Assembly (NCBI GenBank): GCA_903852955.1
Contig: CAINSH010000130.1
Coordinates: 1-6,425, forward strand
Length of the DNA stretch: 6,425 nucleotides
From: an uncultured Actinomycetes bacterium
GTDB lineage: Bacteria; Actinomycetota; Actinomycetes; Nanopelagicales; Nanopelagicaceae
Reading direction: 5' to 3'
Numbering within the stretch: position 1 is the first letter of the stretch; every line of letters begins with the position of its first letter. The notes below the pieces were generated by a model. That model worked only from the letters and a program-made list of their open reading frames with translations. It had not been told where the DNA came from and ran no database searches. Both the position numbers and the translations under genes were made by a program. Positions 1 through 6,425 of this stretch are shown piece after piece.

Positions 1-1
1 A

Positions 2-1507
2 CAGCAACCATCAAATGGTGAGGCCTACTTAACTCCTGGTTACACCGTTGGAATTTTGCTTCAGGAACCACTTCTTGATGAAACTAAAAACGTTATCGAT
101 AACGTTAAAGAGGGCGTGGCCGAAACTGTTGCGATGTTAGATCGCTTCAATGCAATCAGCGATGAAATGGCAAACCCAGATGCTGACTATGACAAGTTAT
201 TAGCCGAAATGGGAAACTTGCAAGAACAACTTGATCACCGCAATGCATGGGAACTAGATTCCCAGCTTGAGCAAGCAATGGATGCGCTTCGTTGCCCACC
301 GGCAGATGCTGATGTTTCTGTTTTATCTGGTGGAGAAAAGCGCCGTGTTGCGCTCTGTAAATTGTTGTTACAAGCACCAGATTTATTACTGCTCGACGAA
401 CCAACTAACCACTTAGATGCAGAATCTGTTTTGTGGCTTGAACAGCATTTAAATAAATATGCCGGCGCAGTTGTAGCGATTACTCACGATAGATATTTCT
501 TGGACAACGTTGCGCAGTGGATTTTAGAACTCGACCGTGGTCGTGCCTACCCATACGAAGGTAACTACTCAACTTATCTAGAAACAAAAGCTGCGCGTCT
601 AAAAGTTGAAGGCCAAAAAGATGCAAAGCGTGCAAAGCGTTTAGCTGAAGAACTTGATTGGGTCCGCCAAAATGCAAAGGGCCGTCAAGCTAAATCAAAG
701 GCTCGTCTTGCACGTTATGAAGAAATGGCAGCCGAAGCCGACAAGATGCGCAAGTTGGACTTTGAAGAAATTCAAATTCCACCTGGGCCACGTCTTGGAA
801 ACGTAGTTATTGAAGCCGAGCATTTAACTAAAGGCTTTGGGGATCGCGTGCTTATTGATGATCTTTCATTTACTCTGCCTCGCAACGGAATCGTTGGAAT
901 TATTGGGCCAAACGGCGCAGGTAAAACAACGCTATTTAAGACGTTGATGGGGCTTGAAAAAGCTGATTCTGGATCAGTAAAGATTGGTGAAACGGTAAAG
1001 ATTTCATACGTTGATCAGTCACGTGGAGGAATTGATCCAAAGAAAACTCTGTGGGAAGTTGTTTCAGACGGTCTTGATTTTATTAAGGTCGGCCAAGTTG
1101 AAATGCCTTCGCGCGCATATGTTTCATGCTTTGGTTTCAAAGGTCCAGATCAACAAAAACCTGCAGGAATCTTGTCAGGTGGTGAGCGCAACCGTTTGAA
1201 CTTAGCGCTAACGCTTAAGCAAGGCGGAAACTTACTTCTACTGGATGAGCCAACTAACGATCTAGATGTTGAAACTTTGGGTTCTCTCGAAAACGCGCTG
1301 CTTGAATTTCCGGGTTGCGCAGTGGTTATTTCCCACGATCGCTGGTTCCTTGACCGTGTAGCAACACACATTTTGGCTTACGAAGGTGATTCAAAGTGGT
1401 TCTGGTTTGAAGGTAACTTCGAATCATATGAAGCTAACAAAATCCAAAGACTTGGAGCCGATGCAGCTCGGCCTCACCGAGTCACTTATAGAAAGCTCAC
1501 ACGTTAA
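2..1507 (+). CDS. ettA: Energy-dependent translational throttle protein EttA (ABC-F ATPase), 5' partial
   Basis: ABC-F protein with two ATPase domains and no membrane segments. In the characterised family member it binds the ribosomal E site and regulates entry into elongation according to the ATP/ADP ratio. The frame is open from base 2, giving 501 residues. Against E. coli EttA (recalled, 555 aa) about 55 N-terminal residues, including the first Walker A, lie upstream. Visible features in order: the EttA arm insertion (about 119-255), signature LSGGEKRR (323-346), Walker B LLLLDEPTNHLD (383-418), an ITHDR switch (about 479-493), a Lys/Arg-rich linker matching the P-site tRNA-interaction motif (about 565-800), second Walker A GPNGAGKTT (905-931), signature LSGGERNR (1172-1195), Walker B LLLLDEPTNDLD (1232-1267) and an ISHDRWF switch. 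Both catalytic glutamates are present, so it looks active. The arm and the phrase EMPSRAY separate EttA from other ABC-F members such as Uup or antibiotic-resistance types. The TTG at 56 is an internal Leu codon, not a start. Confidence 0.95.
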   Translation, partial: QQPSNGEAYLTPGYTVGILLQEPLLDETKNVIDNVKEGVAETVAMLDRFNAISDEMANPDADYDKLLAEMGNLQEQLDHRNAWELDSQLEQAMDALRCPPADADVSVLSGGEKRRVALCKLLLQAPDLLLLDEPTNHLDAESVLWLEQHLNKYAGAVVAITHDRYFLDNVAQWILELDRGRAYPYEGNYSTYLETKAARLKVEGQKDAKRAKRLAEELDWVRQNAKGRQAKSKARLARYEEMAAEADKMRKLDFEEIQIPPGPRLGNVVIEAEHLTKGFGDRVLIDDLSFTLPRNGIVGIIGPNGAGKTTLFKTLMGLEKADSGSVKIGETVKISYVDQSRGGIDPKKTLWEVVSDGLDFIKVGQVEMPSRAYVSCFGFKGPDQQKPAGILSGGERNRLNLALTLKQGGNLLLLDEPTNDLDVETLGSLENALLEFPGCAVVISHDRWFLDRVATHILAYEGDSKWFWFEGNFESYEANKIQRLGADAARPHRVTYRKLTR

Positions 1508-1882
1508 ATGAAATTTACAAATAAGCAGTATGTGCGTTGGGATGACCTTGATGCATTTGGTCATGTAAATAATGCAACGTATTTAACGTATGCCCAAGAA
1601 GCGCGCTTTGTTTGGTCTGGAATGTTTGAGATGGTTGTTGCCCGTGCCGAAGTAGATTTCATTGCACCGATTTATGATGGCAACATTTTTGTCGATGTAG
1701 ATATTTGGGTTACTAATATTGGTAATTCATCATTTGCGGTGGATTATGAAATCAAAAATGGTGATGAAGTTGTTGCACGAGTTAAAACCGTTCAAGTAGC
1801 GGTTTCAATGCAAACAAAGAAGTCACGACCACTAAATGATTCTGAACGTGAATTCCTCACTAAATACCTGGAAACGGAGTAA
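1508..1882 (+). CDS. Acyl-CoA thioesterase, 4HBT/YbgC-like hotdog fold
   Basis: A 124-residue single-domain hotdog protein, the usual length for 4-hydroxybenzoyl-CoA thioesterase/YbgC/FadM-type enzymes, which hydrolyse acyl-CoA (or acyl-ACP) thioesters in the cytoplasm. The N-terminus carries the family motif: Arg10, Asp12, Asp13, Asp15 and then GHVNN (residues 18-22), followed by a Tyr/Glu/Ala/Arg helix. Asp15 is the candidate catalytic carboxylate by analogy with the 4HBT enzyme. The rest is alternating beta-strand sequence without signal peptide or membrane segment. The ATG directly follows the ettA stop codon (TAAATG). The nearest purine-rich stretch, AGAAAG at 1490-1495, is about 12 nt away, so translation probably relies on coupling to ettA. 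A small thioesterase of this type next to ettA is, from memory, common in Actinobacteria (Rv2475c near Rv2477c in M. tuberculosis). The acyl substrate cannot be told from sequence. Confidence 0.88.
   Translation: MKFTNKQYVRWDDLDAFGHVNNATYLTYAQEARFVWSGMFEMVVARAEVDFIAPIYDGNIFVDVDIWVTNIGNSSFAVDYEIKNGDEVVARVKTVQVAVSMQTKKSRPLNDSEREFLTKYLETE
1876..1879 (+). promoter_or_regulatory. Shine-Dalgarno site for the alpha-glucosidase gene
   Basis: GGAG sits 6 nt before the ATG at 1886, overlapping the last codons of the thioesterase gene. It supports ATG 1886 as the glucosidase start and suggests that this gene can also recruit ribosomes independently. Confidence 0.65.
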
Positions 1883-1885
1883 GTA

Positions 1886-3562
1886 ATGCCTGAGTTAGCA
1901 TCCCGTAAAGAACGTCCTTGGTGGCGCGACGCGGTTACTTATCAGATTTATCCACGCTCATACGCTGACGCAAATGGCGATGGTATCGGCGATGTCGAAG
2001 GAATTCGTTCACGCCTTCCATACTTAAAGTCCTTAGGTATTGATGCGATTTGGATTTCACCGTGGTATCCATCACCACAACACGATCATGGTTACGACGT
2101 ATCTGATTACATGAATATCGAACCTGATTACGGAACATTGGCTCAGGCCGAACAGTTAATTAAAGAAGCAAATGAATTTGGAATTAAGTTAATCGTTGAC
2201 ATTGTTCCTAACCACACTTCAAGTGAACACAAATGGTTTAAGGCAGCCCTTGCTGCAGGTCCGGGATCACCAGAACGGGATCGATTTATGTTCCGCGAAG
2301 GCAAAGGAGCAAACGGAGATTTGCCACCTAATAACTGGGAAGCAGTCTTTGGTGGTCCAGCTTGGGAACGAGTTATCGAAGCTGATGGAAAGCCGGGGCA
2401 ATGGTATTTACATTTATTCGCTGTGGAACAACCCGATGTCAATTGGGAAAATCCAGAAGTTGTAAAACACTTTGAAGATGTTTTGAAATTCTGGCTAGAT
2501 CGCGGAGTTGCAGGTTTCCGAATCGATGTTGCACATGGAATGTTTAAAGAAGCCGGTTTACCTGATATTCGAAAAGATCCAGCAGCGACAATGCTCGGAA
2601 CCGAACACAAACCATTCTGGGATCAAGAAGGTGTCCACGACGTTTACCGTGCATGGCGCAAAATTCTTGATTCGTATCCAGGAGATCGCATGGCTGTTGC
2701 CGAAGCATGGGTAAGTCCTGCCGAACGAATTGCGCGATATGTCCGCCCGGATGAACTTCAAAACTCATTTAACTTTGAAATGCTTACAACGTTGTGGGAT
2801 GCGCAAGAGATCAAGACCAAAATTAATAACTCTATTGACGCACTTGCAGAAGTTGGTGCGCCAACCTCGTGGGTATTTAACAATCACGACGTTGTTCGTT
2901 CAGTCGATCGCCTTGATTTAGGCCTTACAAATCACGGTGATACAACTTTTGAACGCCAAGGCGATCCTGCGAAATTAAATATTGCCCGTGGAACTTTACG
3001 TGCACGAAGTGCTGCGTTGATGACGCTGGCTTTGCCCGGTGGTACATATTTGTATCAAGGTGAAGAACTAGCAGTTCCAGAAGTTCGCGATATTCCTGAG
3101 GATCGTTTAACTGATCCGCGTTGGAAGATGAGTGGATTTTCTGATCGCGGTCGCGATGGTTGCCGTGTGCCAATTCCATGGTCATCAAATCCTGAAGGTG
3201 CATTTGGTTTTTCAACTAATGCTGCGCTAAAGCCTGAACAAGCATGGTTGCCACAATCTTCTTGGTGGGGCAAATATGCAGTGGATACACAAGATGGTGT
3301 TGAAGGTTCAACGCTTTCTATGTATCGCCAAGCTTTAGCAATTCGCAAAGAAGAAGAAGGTCTTGGCGATGGGCCAATGGAGTGGATTGAAGCAGGCAAG
3401 GACGTTGTTGCTTTTGAACGTCCCGGAGATTTTGCTTGTTACATCAACTTCGGTGCGCCAATTCAACTTCCATCTAACTCACAGATTCTGGTTGCAAGTG
3501 GTCCGGTAACGGGACACACATTGCCAACTGATACTGCAGTTTGGGTGCGGTTGATTCCTTAA
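1886..3562 (+). CDS. aglA: GH13 alpha-glucosidase (AglA-like; alpha-1,4/alpha-1,6 specificity open)
   Basis: A 558-residue retaining glycoside hydrolase of family GH13, releasing glucose from the non-reducing end of short alpha-glucosides. The (beta/alpha)8 barrel opens with a Ca-binding-type loop DANGDGIGD (residues 28-36). All four catalytic regions are intact: region I DIVPNH (105-110), region II GFRIDVAH with nucleophile Asp214, region III with acid/base Glu273 in AEAW, and region IV FNNHD with Asp335. Region V reads QPDVN (182-186), close to the QPDLN of the oligo-1,6-glucosidase group. A short C-terminal beta domain follows, ending in TAVWVRLIP. There is no signal peptide, so the enzyme is cytoplasmic and needs an imported substrate. 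Length is normal. The start at ATG 1886 is backed by GGAG and lies 3 nt after the thioesterase gene; the stop codon overlaps the next start (TAATG). Mycobacterial aglA lies beside glbO (from memory). Trehalose synthase is less likely on length and motifs. Confidence 0.93.
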   Translation: MPELASRKERPWWRDAVTYQIYPRSYADANGDGIGDVEGIRSRLPYLKSLGIDAIWISPWYPSPQHDHGYDVSDYMNIEPDYGTLAQAEQLIKEANEFGIKLIVDIVPNHTSSEHKWFKAALAAGPGSPERDRFMFREGKGANGDLPPNNWEAVFGGPAWERVIEADGKPGQWYLHLFAVEQPDVNWENPEVVKHFEDVLKFWLDRGVAGFRIDVAHGMFKEAGLPDIRKDPAATMLGTEHKPFWDQEGVHDVYRAWRKILDSYPGDRMAVAEAWVSPAERIARYVRPDELQNSFNFEMLTTLWDAQEIKTKINNSIDALAEVGAPTSWVFNNHDVVRSVDRLDLGLTNHGDTTFERQGDPAKLNIARGTLRARSAALMTLALPGGTYLYQGEELAVPEVRDIPEDRLTDPRWKMSGFSDRGRDGCRVPIPWSSNPEGAFGFSTNAALKPEQAWLPQSSWWGKYAVDTQDGVEGSTLSMYRQALAIRKEEEGLGDGPMEWIEAGKDVVAFERPGDFACYINFGAPIQLPSNSQILVASGPVTGHTLPTDTAVWVRLIP

Positions 3563-4779
3563 TGCCTAATACTCGGCTTCAACAGAAAGTTGTTCGCACT
3601 CTTGCAACAGCCCAGGTCTTAAATGGCGTGGGCGTTGCAGGAACTGTTGCAGCCGGGTCTTTATTAGTTGCATCCATTACTGATTCAGAAACATTGGCCG
3701 GCCTAGCGCAAACAACTTCGGTGCTAGGCGCTGCAGCAATGGCATTGCCACTTGCCCGTTTAACTGCGCGTGGTGGCAGACGATTGTCTCTTTCAGTTGG
3801 TTACATCGCCGGTGTTATTGGTTCGGTCAGCGCGATTCTTGGTGGTTCGCATAAAAATATTTTCTTTATGCTGCTTGGAACTTTTTTAGTTGGATCGGCA
3901 GCGGCATCGGGTTATCAAGCCCGCTTTGCCGCAATTGATTTAGCAACGAATGAAACCAGGGCTAAACAGCTCTCATTTGTGGTCTGGGGCTCGACAATTG
4001 GCGCAGTTGCTGGGCCAAACCTGATGGATCCCGCTGGAAAATTAGCTGAACATTTCAAACTTCCATCACTAGTTGGACCTTATTTAATTTCAGCAGTCAC
4101 ATTAATTTTTGCAACCGTTGTGATTCAACTTTTCTTACGTCCTGACCCTTATTTATTAGCCGAAAAGCAGGCCGCAGTTAAGCAACATAAAGGTTCAACT
4201 AAAGCTGCCTTGGCGCATATTCGCTCTAATCCAAAAGCGCTATTTGCAATTAGCGCGATTGCAATTGGTCACGTAGCCATGGTGTCAGTAATGGTTATGA
4301 CGCCAATTCACATGAAGCACGTTGATGTATCGCTGCGAATCATTGGTTTTGTCATCAGCGTTCACGTTTTAGGTATGTATGCATTTTCACCGCTAGTTGG
4401 TTCTTTAAGCGATCGTTTAGGCCGCGTGCGTGTAATTCAAATTGGCGTGGCAATTTTGTTGCTTTCAACAATTATCGCCGGTACCGCAGCTGCCGATGAT
4501 GCCGTACAACTTGGAATCGGGCTGTTTTTGCTTGGCCTTGGTTGGTCATGCACATTAATCGCAGGCTCTGCATTTTTGTCTGAATCAGTCTCGGTTGAAA
4601 TGCGACCAGCTTCGCAAGGGGCAAGTGATTTAGTCATGAATCTTTCAGGCGCTGGCGGTGGAGTTTTAGCCGGTGTAATTATTGGAACGCTTAGTTATGG
4701 CTGGTTGTGTTTGTTTGCCGCAATTCCAGTGTCCTTGTTAGGAGTTGCAGCTAGAAGGATTGATAAAAATGGCGCGTAA
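3562..4779 (+). CDS. MFS transporter (DHA-like, 12 TM), substrate unknown
   Basis: A 405-residue integral membrane protein with about 12 hydrophobic helices: roughly 14-38, 46-66, 74-94, 98-118, 138-152, 170-193, then a charged central loop (194-226), and 227-250, 259-281, 290-309, 315-335, 354-376 and 379-396. The motif A loop is degenerate in the first half (LTARGGRR, 67-74) and canonical in the second (GSLSDRLGR, 280-288), which marks a major facilitator. The loop composition recalls drug/proton antiporters, so efflux is at least as likely as uptake. I chose ATG 3562, which overlaps the glucosidase stop in TAATG, over the in-frame TTG at 3541. The TTG would add seven residues inside the glucosidase gene, and I see no strong Shine-Dalgarno for either. 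Coupling to the glucosidase makes sugar transport conceivable but unproven. The two following features show that the next gene begins inside this one. Confidence 0.87.
   Translation: MPNTRLQQKVVRTLATAQVLNGVGVAGTVAAGSLLVASITDSETLAGLAQTTSVLGAAAMALPLARLTARGGRRLSLSVGYIAGVIGSVSAILGGSHKNIFFMLLGTFLVGSAAASGYQARFAAIDLATNETRAKQLSFVVWGSTIGAVAGPNLMDPAGKLAEHFKLPSLVGPYLISAVTLIFATVVIQLFLRPDPYLLAEKQAAVKQHKGSTKAALAHIRSNPKALFAISAIAIGHVAMVSVMVMTPIHMKHVDVSLRIIGFVISVHVLGMYAFSPLVGSLSDRLGRVRVIQIGVAILLLSTIIAGTAAADDAVQLGIGLFLLGLGWSCTLIAGSAFLSESVSVEMRPASQGASDLVMNLSGAGGGVLAGVIIGTLSYGWLCLFAAIPVSLLGVAARRIDKNGA
4753..4759 (+). promoter_or_regulatory. Shine-Dalgarno site for the second MFS gene
   Basis: AGAAGGA lies 9 nt before the ATG at 4769 and within the last codons of the preceding transporter gene. 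It is the best ribosome-binding site in the window and selects ATG 4769 over the upstream in-frame TTG at 4745, which lies before it. Confidence 0.75.
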
Positions 4780-6034
4780 GCAACGTTTTCATCCAGCTTG
4801 GATAGCTGCCATTGTTACTTTTTTTACTCTTGTGGCAACTGCAGGCTTTAGATCAGCGCCCTCAGTTCTTATCATTCCTTTAGAAGATGCTTTCGGCTGG
4901 AGCCGCGATCAAATATCAGCGGCAATCGCAGTCAATGTTTTGCTTTATGGGTTAACTGCGCCCTTTGCCGCAGCGCTTATGGAGCGATTTTCTGTTCGCA
5001 AAGTTGTGATGGCTGCGCTGACAACGGTAAGTACTGGCGCATTCTTAACTACCCAGATTCATGCGCCTTGGCAGTTAATCGCTACGTGGGGCGTTGTCGT
5101 TGGAATCGGTACTGGCTCGATGGCGCTTGTATTTGCTGCAACGATTGCAAATCGCTGGTTTGTTAAGCGACGTGGTTTAGTGATTGGTGCATTAACAGCT
5201 GCGGCAGCAACTGGCCAATTAATTTTCTTACCCGGTCTAACCCATATGTCAGAGACGTTTGGGTGGAAGTCAATTGGATTAACTATTGGCTCGGCATCTT
5301 TGTTGATGGTTCCAATGATTTTTCTTTTCTTGCGCGAAAAACCATCAGATCTTGGATTGTTGCCATACGGTGCACCCGATGATTGGCAAGCGCCAAAGAG
5401 TTCGGGAATGAGCGCAGGAAAGTTAGCAATTGTTACATTGAAGGAAGCAAGTGCCCACAAAGATTTCTGGTACTTAGTTGGATCATTTTTCGTTTGCGGA
5501 CTATCAACAAGTGGCTTGATTGGCACACACTTTATTCCAGCAGCCCATGATCACGGCATGGGTCAGGTTGTGGCTGCTTCACTGTTGGCGTTAATCGGTG
5601 TATTTGATGTTATCGGTACGGTTTTTTCTGGTTGGCTAACCGATAAATACGACCCACGTAAACTGCTGTTTTTCTATTATGGATTGCGCGGACTTTCTTT
5701 GTTCTTGCTTCCATCAATTCTTTTTTCTTCAGTACATCCTTCAACTCTTGTATTCGTAATCTTTTACGGTCTTGATTGGGTGGCAACTGTTCCGCCAACT
5801 GTGATGCTGTGTCGCACGATATTAGGGCCAGACCGTGGAACCGTTATTTATGGCTGGGTTTTTGCCGCCCATCAAATTGGTGGATCGATTGCAGCTCTTG
5901 GTGGAGCAATTGTGCGCGTTAAATTTGGTGATTATGCCGCCGCGTTTTATGTGAGTGGTGCCCTTTGCTTAATCACTAGTTATTACGTTTTACAGATTGC
6001 TAAGGGAAAAGATTTAGTTAGCCTTAGGTCATGA
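4769..6034 (+). CDS. MFS transporter (monocarboxylate/OFA-like family), substrate unknown
   Basis: A 421-residue, about 12-helix permease of a different MFS branch from its neighbour. It opens with a short basic tail and a first helix (about 11-36), then GWSRDQIS (43-50), a phrase seen in monocarboxylate-transporter-like and oxalate/formate-antiporter-like MFS proteins. Further landmarks are the motif A-like loop MERFSVRK (71-78), NRWFVKRRGLVIG (128-140), a hydrophilic central loop (about 189-230), the His-rich stretch THFIPAAHDHG (253-263), the second-half loop GWLTDKYDPRK (288-298) and YGLDWVATVPPT (333-344), which I associate with a widespread uncharacterised subfamily. Organic-acid transport is a family-based guess only. 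The start at 4769 overlaps the previous gene by 11 nt and has a good Shine-Dalgarno. Its stop codon overlaps the globin start as ATGA, so the two are probably translated in step. Confidence 0.87.
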   Translation: MARKQRFHPAWIAAIVTFFTLVATAGFRSAPSVLIIPLEDAFGWSRDQISAAIAVNVLLYGLTAPFAAALMERFSVRKVVMAALTTVSTGAFLTTQIHAPWQLIATWGVVVGIGTGSMALVFAATIANRWFVKRRGLVIGALTAAAATGQLIFLPGLTHMSETFGWKSIGLTIGSASLLMVPMIFLFLREKPSDLGLLPYGAPDDWQAPKSSGMSAGKLAIVTLKEASAHKDFWYLVGSFFVCGLSTSGLIGTHFIPAAHDHGMGQVVAASLLALIGVFDVIGTVFSGWLTDKYDPRKLLFFYYGLRGLSLFLLPSILFSSVHPSTLVFVIFYGLDWVATVPPTVMLCRTILGPDRGTVIYGWVFAAHQIGGSIAALGGAIVRVKFGDYAAAFYVSGALCLITSYYVLQIAKGKDLVSLRS

Positions 6035-6405
6035 GTACTTTGTACGAAGAGTTAGGCGGTGAAGCTTTTTTCGCCGATTTAGTTTCGCAATTTTATGGAC
6101 ATGTTGCAGTAGATCCAATTTTGCGTCCTATGTATCCTGATTCAGATATGAAAGGCGCTGCTACGCGTCTGCAGTGGTTTCTTGAACAATATTGGGGCGG
6201 CCCAGAAACGTATCAAGAAAATCGAGGACACCCACGTTTGCGTATGCGTCATGCTGAGTTTCACATTGATACCGCAGCGCGTGATGCCTGGTTAAATGCA
6301 ATGCGCGCATCAGTTGATGGAATAGAAATCAAACCAGAGTTAAAAGCACAGCTGTGGACTTATTTAGAGATGGCAGCAAATGCCATGGTGAATCAACCAG
6401 ATTGA
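6031..6405 (+). CDS. glbO: Group II truncated haemoglobin (trHbO)
   Basis: A 124-residue cytoplasmic 2-over-2 globin that binds haem and O2; family members are linked to oxygen delivery to the respiratory chain or to NO/peroxide chemistry. It aligns almost without gaps to M. tuberculosis trHbO as I recall it. Key residues are all present: Tyr22 (B10), Tyr35 (CD1), proximal His74 (F8) in RMRHAEF, and Trp87 (G8), the hallmark of group II. The stretches FLEQYWGGP (50-58) and RGHPRLRMRH (65-74) are near-invariant in the family. Length is normal, with no N-terminal extension. The ATG overlaps the stop of the MFS gene (ATGA), and there is no well-placed Shine-Dalgarno (AGG at 6026-6028 is too close), so coupled re-initiation is likely. 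It is the last gene visible, with 20 nt remaining before the window end. Confidence 0.96.
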   Translation: MSTLYEELGGEAFFADLVSQFYGHVAVDPILRPMYPDSDMKGAATRLQWFLEQYWGGPETYQENRGHPRLRMRHAEFHIDTAARDAWLNAMRASVDGIEIKPELKAQLWTYLEMAANAMVNQPD

Positions 6406-6425
6406 GATTGATTTCCAACTTTTAG

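Larger units (their letters stand above)
2..6405 (+). other. Putative six-gene operon (ettA, thioesterase, aglA, MFS, MFS, glbO)
   Basis: All six genes share a strand, and their junctions are 0, +3, -1, -11 and -4 nt. No space exists for an intergenic terminator, and I see no convincing internal promoter. The promoter must lie upstream of the window, before or within the missing ettA 5' end. Co-transcription is inferred from spacing only. No stem-loop terminator is visible in the 20 nt after glbO, so the transcript may continue beyond the window. Confidence 0.7.

Noticed and set aside
56..58. TTG as the start of the ettA gene
   Set aside because: The frame is open upstream to base 2, and the translated residues (GEAYLTPGYTVG) match EttA family sequence, so this is an internal Leu and the gene is cut by the window edge.
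2143..2610. 155-codon reverse-strand open frame opposite the glucosidase gene
   Set aside because: Shadow of a well-supported gene. Its translation is low-complexity in character, shows no recognisable domain, and all catalytic motifs are on the + strand.
3541..3561. TTG 3541 as the start of the first MFS gene
   Set aside because: It lies inside the glucosidase gene with no Shine-Dalgarno. The ATG at 3562 gives the common TAATG junction and a normal N-terminus.
4745..4768. TTG 4745 as the start of the second MFS gene
   Set aside because: It precedes the AGAAGGA ribosome-binding site, which is correctly spaced for ATG 4769.
5059..5526. 155-codon reverse-strand open frame opposite the second MFS gene
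   Set aside because: Antisense shadow rich in Pro/Asn/Thr with no family resemblance. The + strand frame has clear MFS motifs.
6400..6411. Tandem GATTGA hexamer repeat over the glbO stop codon
   Set aside because: Only two copies, partly coding, and likely chance in A/T-rich DNA. There is no evidence for an att site or regulatory role.
6406..6425. Terminator or convergent gene after glbO
   Set aside because: The 20 nt show no inverted repeat. The TTA near the end could be a reverse-strand stop codon, but that cannot be supported from so few bases.

Overview
The window is a tightly packed, single-strand (+) block of six genes, with no non-coding gap longer than 3 nt between position 2 and 6405. 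The order is ettA (5' end cut off by the window edge), a hotdog-fold acyl-CoA thioesterase, a GH13 alpha-glucosidase (aglA-like), two unrelated major facilitator (MFS) transporters, and a group II truncated haemoglobin (glbO). The junctions are TAAATG (0 nt), a 3-nt gap with a GGAG Shine-Dalgarno site, a TAATG overlap (1 nt), an 11-nt overlap and an ATGA overlap (4 nt). This layout is typical of one translationally coupled operon.

The gene products look actinobacterial. The globin carries the actinobacterial trHbO signature residues and aligns closely with Mycobacterium tuberculosis GlbO as I recall it. The set ettA, small thioesterase, aglA and glbO also lies close together in M. tuberculosis (the Rv2477c to Rv2470 region, from memory). 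Base composition is well below 50% GC by eye, with many TTA, AAA and ATT codons, which is unusual for Actinobacteria. Together with extreme gene packing this suggests a streamlined, low-GC planktonic actinobacterium of the freshwater acI/Nanopelagicales type. That assignment is inference.

Layout: 2-1507 is a ribosome-associated ABC-F ATPase that gates translation by energy status. 1508-1882 encodes a small thioesterase. 1886-3562 encodes a cytoplasmic GH13 glucosidase with all four catalytic regions intact. 3562-4779 and 4769-6034 encode two 12-helix MFS permeases. 6031-6405 encodes an oxygen-binding globin. A plausible joint theme is growth on imported alpha-glucosides, with translation and oxygen handling matched to energy supply, but the sequence shows only the linkage and not a shared pathway. 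The last 20 bases (6406-6425) hold no recognisable gene or terminator.

I found no mobile element, CRISPR array, RNA gene, phage gene or novel defence-like system. This is an ordinary, conserved core-genome region. Its most interesting aspects are the operon organisation, the substrate question for the glucosidase and permeases, and the low-GC actinobacterial origin.
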